This document shows, piece after piece, positions 9,792 through 19,021 of a stretch of DNA of 24,666 nucleotides. Each line of letters opens with the position of its first letter. The stretch's first letter is position 1. The notes under the pieces were generated by a model. The model saw nothing but the letters and a program-made list of their open reading frames with translations. It was not told the origin of the DNA and ran no database searches. This stretch comes from Bigelowiella natans CCMP2755. Taxonomy: Eukaryota > Cercozoa > Chlorarachniophyceae. Location of the stretch: contig ADNK01000540.1 in the NCBI GenBank assembly GCA_000320545.1, positions 17,501 through 42,166 of the forward strand, written 5' to 3'. The position numbers were made by a program, and so were the translations under genes.

Positions 9792-11137
9792 ATGAGCCAC
9801 GTTCGTGTCAATGGGTTCCAGCGTCCAGCAACAACACAGCAGATCCTGGCGTTTGCTCTAGTTTTAAGTTCTACAGTTATTGCATGCGGTCTAGTGTTCC
9901 CTTTTGCACCTGAAGGTTTTGAGCAGGACTTCATCACCACCATATATTTTGGTTTATTTGGGGTCGGATTCGCCTGTATGCTCTACACGGAGATGGTGGA
10001 CCCCGTCCGCGAGCAAGCACAGAACGTGTCCACTCTAGATAGCAATAGGCTTGTATGTCAATACTGCGACAATGAGAAGGAAATGAAGAATACAACAAAG
10101 GTAGTAGTAGTAGTAGTAGTAGTAGTAAATAGTAAATGGCAGTAGGAATCTTGTTGTCTGAGCTCATTATTTCCGATTTTTTGGTTTTTCTCTACCCTTC
10201 TCAGCACTGCCACCTTTGTAACAAGTGCGTCTCCCACTTCGACCACCACTGCATCTACCTCAACACCTGCATCGGGGCACGGAATTACTGGACGTTCTTC
10301 GGTCTCATCACATCGATAGTCGTCCTGCAGATCATTCATATCGTCTACCAAATATCATTAATCGTCCGTGTGGCAAACGACAACGACGGTGTGATTGACC
10401 GTGTTGATAGCTCCGCCCTGTCAAACACGGCCTACATGGTTGTGTCGGGAATATCGCTGTTATTTCCCGTTGTCGTGCTGGCAGCAGTCGGTTCACTGCT
10501 AGGCTTTCATATATACATCAAAGTCATAGGTAAAGATGCTGTGCTCCGCCCCGCCCCTATCTTTTTCTCTCTCTTCTTCTTTTTCCTTCTCTTCCTGCTC
10601 TTGTTCCTTTTCTTCTTCTTCTTCTTCTTCTTCTTCTTCACATCCCCTCAGTCTCGTACCCTAACCACCTGACGTAACCCCCCACACAATCTACACATAT
10701 CTGAAGAGAGGGCATCATCCTGCCGTGTGCGCTTGGCATTGATGACAATATACAGGGACCACAACCTTCCTCTGGATCAAAGCAAAGAGGAGAATGCGGC
10801 TGGAGCGCCAAAAGCAGGAGAACGAGGTGAAGAGGCAGCAGGAGCAAACGGCGGCGGAAGAGCGCAACAAGATCGCCTCGGAGCGAGAGAGGAGTGAAGA
10901 AAAGAAGAATCTTGCAGAGCGATACGTTACGGACGTTACCAAAGTTTCTGAGGGAACGACGAAGGTTTCTTTCTCTATGCACCTGTCATCGTCGTGCGTG
11001 TTGTTCTCTGTGCGTTAGGAGCTAGCAAAACTGAATCATGATGCTATTCCTTTCACTTCCGGCTTTCTAGACCGGCACCTTCACAAAGCTTACCGATTCT
11101 TGTTTTATTGTTTTTTAATTGCAGCCGATCCAGAAAG

Positions 11138-11142
<5 letters not shown>
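9792..11142 (+). CDS. DHHC-type protein S-acyltransferase (palmitoyltransferase)
   Basis: Exons 9792-10100, 10205-10529, 10756-10964 and probably 11125-11142 (286 residues, phases consistent). DHHC enzymes transfer palmitate from acyl-CoA to cysteines of target proteins at the Golgi, ER or plasma membrane. Four hydrophobic segments are visible: about 18-38 and 48-66, then after the Cys-rich domain [12 protein letters not shown] and [13 protein letters not shown]. The Cys-rich domain runs VCQYC to [16 protein letters not shown], with D116-H-H-C119 as the catalytic motif, followed by [13 protein letters not shown]. After the last membrane segment comes GTTTFLWIK in the place of the usual TTxE motif, without its Glu. 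A charged coiled coil follows ([17 protein letters not shown]). The last exon is uncertain: it gives PIQKV and a stop just before a GA repeat, and an alternative splice at 11019 would extend the tail. Confidence 0.92.
10101..10133 (+). repeat. GTA trinucleotide tract starting at a splice donor
   Basis: The first intron of the DHHC gene begins at 10101 and its first bases are the GTA repeat itself, so several GT dinucleotides in the same phase follow the exon end AAAG. If unspliced, the tract reads as a run of valines. Confidence 0.9.
10561..10640 (+). repeat. CT/TTC pyrimidine tract inside DHHC intron 2
   Basis: About 80 nt of almost pure pyrimidine, ending in uninterrupted TTC triplets, within the intron 10530-10755. 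It lies well upstream of the acceptor at 10755. Confidence 0.9.

Positions 11143-11178
<36 letters not shown>
11141..11178. repeat. (AG)n microsatellite
   Basis: About 19 uninterrupted AG units, starting just at the proposed stop codon of the DHHC gene and continuing into its 3' flank. Confidence 0.95.
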
Positions 11179-11181
<3 letters not shown>

Positions 11182-12240
11182 CTCTGATCGGGAGTCGTCG
11201 GATAACGATGCGGTTTCGAACATGAAGCCGATGTAGGAGTGAAGGCAGGCACAATTGCGAAAATTTTAATGAGGTCCATAAGGCCTCCTGAACGTCCAGT
11301 TCTACGATTTGTGCTTGCGCATGTATGATTAAAGTTTAACAGATGTAATAATCCTGGGAATCGATAGCATACGTATTATTGTGTATTTGTACATGTATTT
11401 ATGTATTTATCCACATACATAATATGATATATGATATTATGTCTGTGGATAAATACATATAAGCATAGCTGTATATATAGCAGAGGCTAGGTAGGCAATA
11501 TATACAACGCACTACATGATGCACATATCTAAACATACAGCATAGCTAGATAGATAAAAAGATGTGTCATATGATAAGCACATACGTACAAGCTCTAGAG
11601 CACGACAGCGTGGCCGCATGGACCCTTTGTTCACGTCGTCCAGATGCATCTGCCATTGTCTGTTGTAAGCCAGAGCACACATACGTTCGATACATGAAAT
11701 ACGCGACCTAATTCGTGTGCTATCTAGCTATGCACGATTCTAGGATTGCTAGATTGCTACTAGCTCATGCATGTTATTTATTCTAAATTCTACAAACTGC
11801 TGTACGTGGCTGCACAACTAGCTAGCTAGGCAACTGGCTTCCAGTACGTTGCCGCGTTGCATACAGCATGTCAGAGCTGCGGTACGTGTTAGTATGAGCG
11901 TGTAATACGTGGTGCGTGCTTTATAGCAGCTGCATCATGTCACAAAGCTGAGGCTAGTGCAGTAGATTTTCAATTTTCAATCTAACAAATACAGTGATGG
12001 ATGGCGGGTATCGGGGCACCATCATCATTATCATCATCATAAATGTTAAGATACATTTTCAATGCAATCAGCAAGTCTAGCAGCCCTCACCTCGCGAAAT
12101 AATAAACGAAGCTTGATGAAATAATGCAAAGCTTTTCCAGACTATGCAACACGCACTCCAGAAATCCGATCATCAATCTGTAATATACCAAATGAAACAG
12201 CAGAGCTCCTATCACACCGGTGAATCATTCTTCTTCCACA
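11179..12240. other. Convergent intergenic region, no gene seen
   Basis: About 1.06 kb between the 3' ends of the DHHC gene (plus) and the TFIIH p62 gene (minus). It is AT-rich, with many TAGCTAGC-like and CATATAT words, no open frame of note, an ATC triplet tract at about 12020-12041 and the palindrome at 11401-11458. Both transcripts must end here. Confidence 0.65.
11401..11458. repeat. Near-perfect 58-bp palindrome (hairpin or cruciform)
   Basis: The outer arms ATGTATTTATCCACA (11401-11415) and its exact complement (11444-11458) are separated by a two-base step with one mismatch. Inner arms CATAATAT (11418-11425) and ATATTATG (11434-11441) flank an eight-base centre that itself pairs at its outer GA/TG-type ends only partly. 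It lies about 260 bp past the DHHC stop. Confidence 0.9.
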
Positions 12241-13744
12241 TCAGAAACAGAACACGTTGGCCATCGCCACCTGTCTCTGCGCGGTTTCGACACAATGTAT
12301 AGAGTTCATCAAAGGAGTCACGATGTCGTACAACTGAACATTGCCGCTCCCTCTCTTCAGGTTTAGCTTCTGGGTCCGGTATCTAGGCGCGAAGAAGCAG
12401 CAGCAGCAGCACAAAGAATGGTCAGGACAGGCATTTTTACCCTGAAGACAATGGGGGGCTTCGCAGCCAAACTTACTCTGTGAGACGCAGAAGCTCAGTT
12501 CCAAGATCCTTGCTCACCTTTTTCATTCGGCTATACGCCATCCCATTTTTGGGGGGGTACATGGACCAGTAGTACCTTTCGATTCAATGCGTGCATGGTT
12601 CAGCCGCCAAGCCAATCAAAGAAATCTCTCGAAACACGACAGAGAGCCCATTCGTATCGCTGCAACTACTATTAACAACTACTACTACTACCACTACTAC
12701 TTACTACTACTACCACCTTAAGAACACCGCCACTCTGCTGCTAATTTCTTTGAGATCCTTCAGGATGGGCCTTGGAATCTACGGGGAAAGAAGAGGCATC
12801 GGGGAGGGGAAAAGAAGGTCACTTCGGAGCTGAAAGACTCTCTAGCTTTGCTATGAATGTTCATTATAAATACACATAGATTGAAAACATAGAGGTAGGA
12901 CGAGAACAACCGACAACACAAGAGGCAACACCACCTCGGTGTCTCGTAGATGGGGATCCTCACTGAAGACTTTGAATCGCTTTCGCGATTTACCCGCCGA
13001 GGCACCACCACTTCCAAGATCTTCCTCCGCCGCGTACTGTCTGCTCTCATCTCCGTAAAATAGCGCACTGGGCGGCGCAATGGCCGCCGCCTCCTCACAC
13101 GTGAATTTCCTGCCTTGCAAGCGCTTCCTTGTTCCCTCGACGATGGCGTGGTACTGCTGGAAGATTCTATCTTCATTCTGCATGGATGATGATGCCGTCG
13201 AGGAAGGAGGCAGGTGAGGAGGAGGAGCACTCTCGCCGCCGTACTGTGACGCCATTGCCCCCCTACGCTTGTTGAGCTTCAATGGAACGTACTTGCTCTC
13301 CGCCCCCTCTCCTTGCTCCTTCTGAACAATCAGGCAGATCAATCCAAAAAACGGATTCCACGAGTCACTCAAAGGCTGGGGGGCGGGGCGGGGGGGGCAC
13401 TGTCAATATATGCAAGGAATATGAAGCATTGCTGTACTTACAAATTTCAAATCGGCACTGGCCAAATCGCCGTCTTGATGATCGCTGGGATAAGAAGAGG
13501 ATATTCTCCCATTTTCCTTCTCATCGCCTTCAATCTTCCTGCGGACGGCTGCTCTTTTTCTCTTATTCTGAGAAGCAATCCCATCAAACGCTTGGTCCCT
13601 GATCTCAGCCGCTGCGAGTATCAATCCCGCCCCCACGTTCATGCTCGATAAACATTGCCTAACAGGAGAAGGAGGACGAGGAGGAGGGCATGTCAAATAC
13701 TTTAATATTAATACCAACAATCACGCACGCACACACACACACAC

Positions 13745-13775
<31 letters not shown>

Positions 13776-14223
13776 TCTTTATAAATTCCGCATGACGTTG
13801 TGGCAGTCCTACCGAGGATCTACCCACCCCCCTCCCAGGCCCCCACACCACCTTTTCTTGCGTATCGACGCCAAATACTTGAGCTTCTCGCTCCGTTTTC
13901 TCGGAAGCTGCCTCCTCAGTAGCACCTGCAGGCCCTCCTCGGTGTAGTGCTCGCTCCTACCAATAATCGAAAGAAGCAGCATTCTCATTTTCCCATGTAG
14001 TAGCACCCATCATATGGGTATGTCGCTCTGGTAAGTCTCCTCCGCCCTCCTCCTATCCTCCTTCATCATACTCATCACCACCATCACCACCATCATCGTT
14101 GTTATCATCATCGTGTTCGGCGTCCTGCTGCTGCTACCATACCCGTCGCTCCTCCGAATATCGAATCTAGGGTCCAGGGGCTGAAGATCATCATATCAGA
14201 AAGATTAGTATAACACTAATATA

Positions 14224-14293
<70 letters not shown>

Positions 14294-14758
14294 CTGTACC
14301 TTGGGGGTGCTGCGTTGCTCTCTTTGCTCAAGCAGCGCGTTCTTAAGCTGTTCCTGCCCCTCGTTTTGAGATTTGAGGTACCTTTCGAAAAGCTTGGCGT
14401 CCTCGTCTTTCATCAGCAGCATCGAGGAGGCACCCATCATCATTGGGCGGCCTGATGACCTGCTGTGTGCAGCCCCCTCGGCTCGGAAATACCTATTATT
14501 TCATTGTAATAGTAGAAGCTGTCATTGTTGTTGTTGTTGTTGTTGTGATGATGACGATGATGATGGTGGTGTGCAGTAGCGACCTGTTCCAGAATTCGAC
14601 TTCGGTCATGCGAGACGGAACCATCTCCCTGAACGCCGTGTACACCTTTGATGATGGTGGTGGACATTTCGTATGATCAATGTCGTATCCGTTTCGATTG
14701 CGACGACGACGACGACGATGATGATGATGATGGTTATGCCATGATTTATATTGAAGTT

Positions 14759-14799
<41 letters not shown>

Positions 14800-15300
14800 T
14801 ATATTTCCATGGTGATTACATGAGGGCCTTTGAGAAACATCTTGGCCTTCTCCCCGCATGTGAGGTTTCTAAAGCTGAGCTTTCCAGAGAACCTGCCGAC
14901 CGACGGACAGGGAGAAAGAGAGGAAAAAAACTGTCTGGCTGCTGCTGTTGTTTCTTGCATACAACCCACAATAAAAATGATGACTGCGCGTATTCTATCA
15001 TTTAATAAAAATAACAAACAATGCTGGCAATTGAATTCTCCCCGGCCTCTCGCCTCCTTTTCCTACTCACCCTTTCTTCAAGGCCTGGCACGCGGCGTAG
15101 AACACATTAACCTGACATATTCAATATGCAGCATGTTTGATCCTATGCATTGCTGTGCGTGGAAGTGAGGTGTGCGCGTGGAGAGGAGACTATGATGGTT
15201 TGGTAAATCTTCTACAACAGCGTACATATTGGTGATCATCGAAGAGATCCCCGCTCCTCACTGTTACGTTCAAAGCCCTGAGAGTACGACCGACGGCAAC

Positions 15301-15345
<45 letters not shown>

Positions 15346-15783
15346 TGACTTCTCTTTCAGCGCTTGGCAGAGACCGGCGTACATTACTTCGGGCCCTTGG
15401 AAGAGGATACTAGCAGCTCCTAGTTGTGTGGGTAAGATTCATAACAACAATACGAAATGCTTAGTTTCGGGGGGGGGGGGGGGGAGGTACTGCAGCCAAA
15501 ACCACTACGATTTATTGCGACATATTTGTTGCGGTATTTATCTTACTAATGACGATGATGAACATGCATTTAGATCTTCCTCCTCCTCCTCCTCCTCCTC
15601 CTCCTCCTCCTCCTCCTCTCACTCATCATATTCGCATGGCTCTCAAGGAGGCATGAAAGCAGTGCGTTTCTGTTACCGGAAGAAGTAACATCCACGCAAC
15701 TCATGCTGACGTCAAGTCTGTACAGACAATAAATGAGACAATAAATGAGACAATAAATGGCATGATTACCCATTGTTTGAGTG

Positions 15784-15819
<36 letters not shown>

Positions 15820-16152
15820 TTGAGCATCTGGACTAGATCACTACCTATTCAAAGATCTTTCCAGAGAAGATAGGATTCCGTTTAACTGAATGGATAAAGC
15901 AAGCATATCATCATCATCATCATCGTCATCGTGATCATCATCATTATCATCATCATCATCATTCGTGTTGATGATTCTGTCGCTGCGTCGTCGATGTCGA
16001 GCATTTACGTCAACCACAACAACACCAACAATAACTTCCTCTTCACCTTATCCCGAATCACATGTGCCCCATCAACGCCGTTCTAAAAATCATCAGCCAT
16101 ACGTTAGTAGGTGGTGGAGGTGCCAGCGACAACATCATCGAGCGACGGGAAG

Positions 16153-16193
<41 letters not shown>

Positions 16194-16276
16194 AACACAG
16201 CTTGTGGGTTGCGGAGCATCATGATGATCACCAGATTTCAATCATGCCAGAGTCACCTCCCTCTTTGAAATTATAT

Positions 16277-16316
<40 letters not shown>

Positions 16317-16623
16317 TTGCATACATATATATGGATGAAGGATGTTTGTCGTAGCGGTCTAATTGCCTGGTTCGAAGTACTCTCTGCTTTCTCATCATCA
16401 TCTGCTGCTTCCGAGCCGCCGCGGGGCTTCTCATCGTTGAGAAAGGTCGCATCAGCATGCTTTTTCTTCTTCCCGTACACCTGCTCTGTAGTGACTCCCA
16501 GAACCTTCAAGGAGGAGGCAGGGAAATGTCAGCTTCTTGCGGTTATACATAATGTAATGTCCCCCTCCCCACCCCCCTCCCCCCTGGCGCGCGCAAACAC
16601 GCACACACACTCACTCACTCACA

Positions 16624-16679
<56 letters not shown>

Positions 16680-17117
16680 ATCTCTCCTCACATATTCCCC
16701 CCTCCCCTCCCTCTGACCCTCGCTCGCTATTACTTGACTAAGCTCAGTCGTCTTCTGTATAGCAAGTGCCTTCGCCCGAGATGACCTGGAAATCGTGGAT
16801 TAGGTAAGAGGAGGGCGGTGCAAAGTGTTTGTAAGCAGTGATCTTTGGAAAGTGTCAGCAGAACCCTGCCCCAGTGTGATGATGAACTACTTTCACCTTA
16901 GCTCTCACTTTGATAATAACAACAACCCTCTACCAGCAGCAGCGCAAGAGCTCAGATGAAGATGGCCGAAAGATACAGGAGGACTAGAAGAGTAGCAGTA
17001 CTAGCAGCAGCAGCAGCAGTAGTGGTAGTAGTAGCAGTACCAGAACTCTTTTGGAGACACCAACTTTTCGGAGCTCTCCACAAGCTAATGGACGATGATG
17101 AGGAACCCATAATAATC

Positions 17118-17151
<34 letters not shown>

Positions 17152-17642
17152 ACGAATATTACTACTGATTATTCATCGAAAGCTTTTCTTACTTACTACC
17201 TCGGTAAACTCCTTCCTCAACTTTCGATCGAAGGCCAGCAGAGTAGCACGATGTCTGGCCATGCTCTTAATCCACGCCTCACGACGGAGTTTGTCTGGAT
17301 CCTCCCTCAGCTCCTGTCTGTGTTTCCTAGCCTTTTCCTGAGCAAAGTGTGGTGAGAGCGTTGTGAGCGCTGTAAATAGGAGTTGCCAGAGAAGAATGGA
17401 GCACAGAGCAAGCTGTTCAAACTGAGCTTTCTGACGACGCGAAGGTCGTTATCACCTCCTGTTCGCGCTTCAGTCTCTCGGCCTCCTCATCCTCAGCGCT
17501 TATTTTTCTGGTGCATTTCCACCACACAGCTCTCCATTTGTCCAGTTGAAGCTTTTTGGAGACTTGTCCCTGCGACTGCAGCTGGTAGAGGGTGTACGAT
17601 AGTGTCTTCAAGCGTTTCCTGCCCATCACCTGAGATCATGCA

Positions 17643-17676
<34 letters not shown>

Positions 17677-18019
17677 GCACACGCATCAGCAATCAGCAGC
17701 AACTCAATAAGATAGATCGACGCCGCCTCTTCTGCACTATTGTCTGTATCGAATATATCAGCTCACTTTGATCTCGATTTTAGGCGGATCATCGATCACT
17801 TCGAGATTCCTGATTTCGCCGATTGGAAAGTACTCTGGAAAAAACAAAACAAAACAACTTAAAGATGCACGCACACTCCTATTATCATCCATGCCGAGTG
17901 GCACAGAGCCGCGCTTGCAAGCAAGAAGATATCGCTGGGTGCGAAACAATGAGGATCGAACCAAGACCACACGCATAACAAAGCGCAAGAACAGAGTGTT
18001 CTTTAGATGTGTAGTGTGT

Positions 18020-18071
<52 letters not shown>

Positions 18072-18314
18072 ATGTTGTGCACAGTAGCTTGACGCGCGTG
18101 GTTAGTGTGAGCGTATGACGGTATTCTCCAGGCATGCATGAAGACCTAATATAACAACTACTACTTCTAGGCTATGCTCTGTACCATCGTTTCCTTGTGA
18201 GTTTGAGAGCCTGAGCTCTTTCCGTGTGAGAGTCAGTGGTCCAGACTTTTCCTTTCTGCTAGCAGCAGAAGATACGAGAACCTTCTCTGGCGTATCATCT
18301 TTTGACGACCCCAT
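12241..18314 (-). CDS. GTF2H1: TFIIH core subunit p62 (GTF2H1/Tfb1 family), about 24 exons
   Basis: TFIIH opens promoter DNA and acts in nucleotide excision repair; p62 anchors partners through a PH domain and two BSD domains. Exons, minus strand: 18314-18185, 17834-17767, 17629-17456, 17337-17200, 17084-17041, 16785-16734, 16504-16325, 16082-16047, 15885-15845, 15705-15623, 15419-15350, 15277-15226, 15111-15071, 14892-14820, 14645-14584, 14492-14300, 14180-14138, 14027-13961, 13658-13442, 13321-12935, 12778-12717, 12575-12477, 12382-12241 (817 residues, phases match throughout). Landmarks in order: PH-like GPLTLTRKELRL and YFPIGEIRNLEV; BSD1 ending KLVSPKEFW; KLSFRNLT; BSD2 AFREMVPSRMTEVEFWNR then YFRAEG; LDPRFDIRRSDGY; MNVGAGLILAAAE; KYVPLKLNKRRG; FLRYYWSMYPPKNG; C-terminal YDIVTPLMNSIHCVETAQRQ. 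Exons from 16504 to 15226 match no known part of p62 and are tentative; the donor at 16324 is weak. The overall identity is secure. Confidence 0.9.
12672..12716 (-). repeat. TAG/GTA triplet tract at a p62 splice donor
   Basis: Read on the minus strand, the intron 12716-12576 opens with GTGGTAGTAGTAGTAAG and continues as TAG triplets, so the repeat begins at the donor itself. Confidence 0.88.
13728..13775. repeat. (CA)n followed by (TA)n in a p62 intron
   Basis: About nine CA units pass into about 14 TA units within the intron 13960-13659 of the TFIIH p62 gene. Confidence 0.95.
14229..14292. repeat. (TA)n microsatellite in a p62 intron
   Basis: About 32 uninterrupted TA units fill over half of the 119-nt intron 14299-14181, immediately after the donor GTACAGT. 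Confidence 0.95.
14525..14572. repeat. TTG and GAT triplet tracts in a p62 intron
   Basis: TTG triplets pass into GATGAT/GAC triplets within the 91-nt intron 14583-14493, so nearly half the intron is simple sequence. Confidence 0.88.
14700..14795. repeat. CGA/GAT triplets and (TA)n in a p62 intron
   Basis: The 174-nt intron 14819-14646 contains ACG/ATG triplets at about 14700-14731 and about 16 TA units at 14764-14795. Confidence 0.9.
15301..15346. repeat. ATG/GTG triplet tract
   Basis: About nine ATG triplets pass into GTG triplets. The tract lies in the short candidate intron 15349-15278 of p62 and is in frame on the minus strand, so retention would insert Thr and Ile runs without a stop. 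Confidence 0.9.
15470..15484. repeat. G homopolymer, 15 bases
   Basis: A 15-base run of G within the candidate p62 intron 15622-15420. Length is likely to vary and to be error-prone in sequencing. Confidence 0.9.
15577..15618. repeat. (TCC)n triplet tract
   Basis: About 14 TCC units, equal to GGA on the p62 strand, starting a few bases past the donor GTGAGA of the exon 15705-15623. Confidence 0.92.
15724..15759. repeat. 12-bp unit repeated three times
   Basis: Three exact copies of AGACAATAAATG in tandem, within the candidate p62 intron 15844-15706, followed at 15785-15816 by a (TG)n tract. Confidence 0.93.
15785..15816. repeat. (TG)n microsatellite
   Basis: About 16 TG units in the same p62 intron as the triple 12-bp repeat. 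Confidence 0.93.
15909..15962. repeat. (TCA)n triplet tract, interrupted
   Basis: About 54 nt of TCA triplets with a few substitutions, in the p62 intron 16046-15886. Confidence 0.9.
16157..16313. repeat. (GA)n and (CA)n microsatellites in one p62 intron
   Basis: GA units at 16157-16190 and about 16 CA units at 16281-16313 lie in the candidate intron 16324-16083. Confidence 0.92.
16596..16678. repeat. Compound (CA)n(GA)n microsatellite
   Basis: CACT/CA units pass directly into about 19 GA units, filling much of the p62 intron 16733-16505. Confidence 0.93.
17001..17150. repeat. AGC/AGT triplets and (GAT)n flanking p62 BSD1 exon
   Basis: AGC/GTA triplets at about 17001-17040 abut the donor of the 44-nt exon 17084-17041. 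About ten GAT triplets at 17118-17150 lie in the intron on its other side. Confidence 0.88.
17642..17675. repeat. (CA)n microsatellite
   Basis: About 16 CA units in the p62 intron 17766-17630. Confidence 0.93.
18023..18071. repeat. Compound (CT)n(TG)n microsatellite
   Basis: About 16 CT units pass into seven TG units within the 350-nt first intron of p62 (18184-17835). Confidence 0.93.
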
Positions 18315-19021
18315 CTAGCTACTGCCGTGAGTGTCGGAGCGGGTCTCGTTTCTGAATCGTCGTGGATTATCCGTCTCTGTGCGCTTTCTCCGCCGCTCCT
18401 GATGATGATACAAGGCTTCTCATTGATTGAATGCATAAAAATCGTTAGCTATGACATATTCGTTTATTTGATGCATACTATCCTGCAAGAACCACCTGTC
18501 ACAGAAAAATTCTTTCCAGTTCGAGGTGTGGAGGGGGGAAGGCGCCTTTCCGTCACACCGTTTAGAGGGGGGAAGCACCGGGCAGCTGGTGCCCGTCTAG
18601 GAATGTGCTCTTTGGTCTTTTTTTAATACAGAAAACTTCCAATCGTGCCACTAAATATTGCGGCAACAACACCAACATCAGCTATCCAGCTTCCTCGATT
18701 TGAAAAAAAGATCCGATAGATATATTCGGCTCAAATGCATTAGTCAAATTGCCATCATTGGCAGAGGCAGATTCCGAGGTTTAAAGAGAAAACAGCGACG
18801 ATTTCTGACGGTGCGACGCATATAATATTGTTATCGTAAGGTGAAATCCCCTTTGTTTTTTATCCGAAAAGTGGCTCGCTCCCTCCCTCAGTATCGGGTG
18901 TTCGACTACTGCAACACAACCGGATAAGCATAGGACGAGGGTGGGGGCTTCCTGCGCCAGAGAGAACACACATCCGAGAGAGACGTCGGGTATCAAAACA
19001 CAGAACTAGAAGCAGGGTGAG
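18315..19021. promoter_or_regulatory. Divergent intergenic region, presumed promoters of p62 and the large helical protein
   Basis: 707 nt separate the two start codons. The plus-strand frame at 18327-18626 has no recognisable protein content and no supporting splice signals. No clear core promoter element is visible by eye. Confidence 0.5.

Noticed and set aside
9540-9800. 86-residue minus-strand frame as a small gene
   Set aside because: It sits in the divergent promoter region, overlaps the DHHC start codon and has no homologous motif.
11408-11416. TTATCCACA as a bacterial DnaA box
   Set aside because: It matches the consensus and occurs in both palindrome arms, but the window is eukaryotic nuclear DNA; chance within a palindrome is likelier.
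12421-12512. Separate p62 exon between 12470 and 12433 using the acceptor CACAG
   Set aside because: Reading through the preceding GTGAGC keeps an open frame (KKVSKDLGTELLRLTE) that fits the family and ends at a perfect GTAAGT donor, with phase matching the last exon.
14216-14290. Ile-Tyr alternating protein tails near TA repeats
   Set aside because: They are translations of (TA)n microsatellites running on from a real p62 exon past its splice donor.
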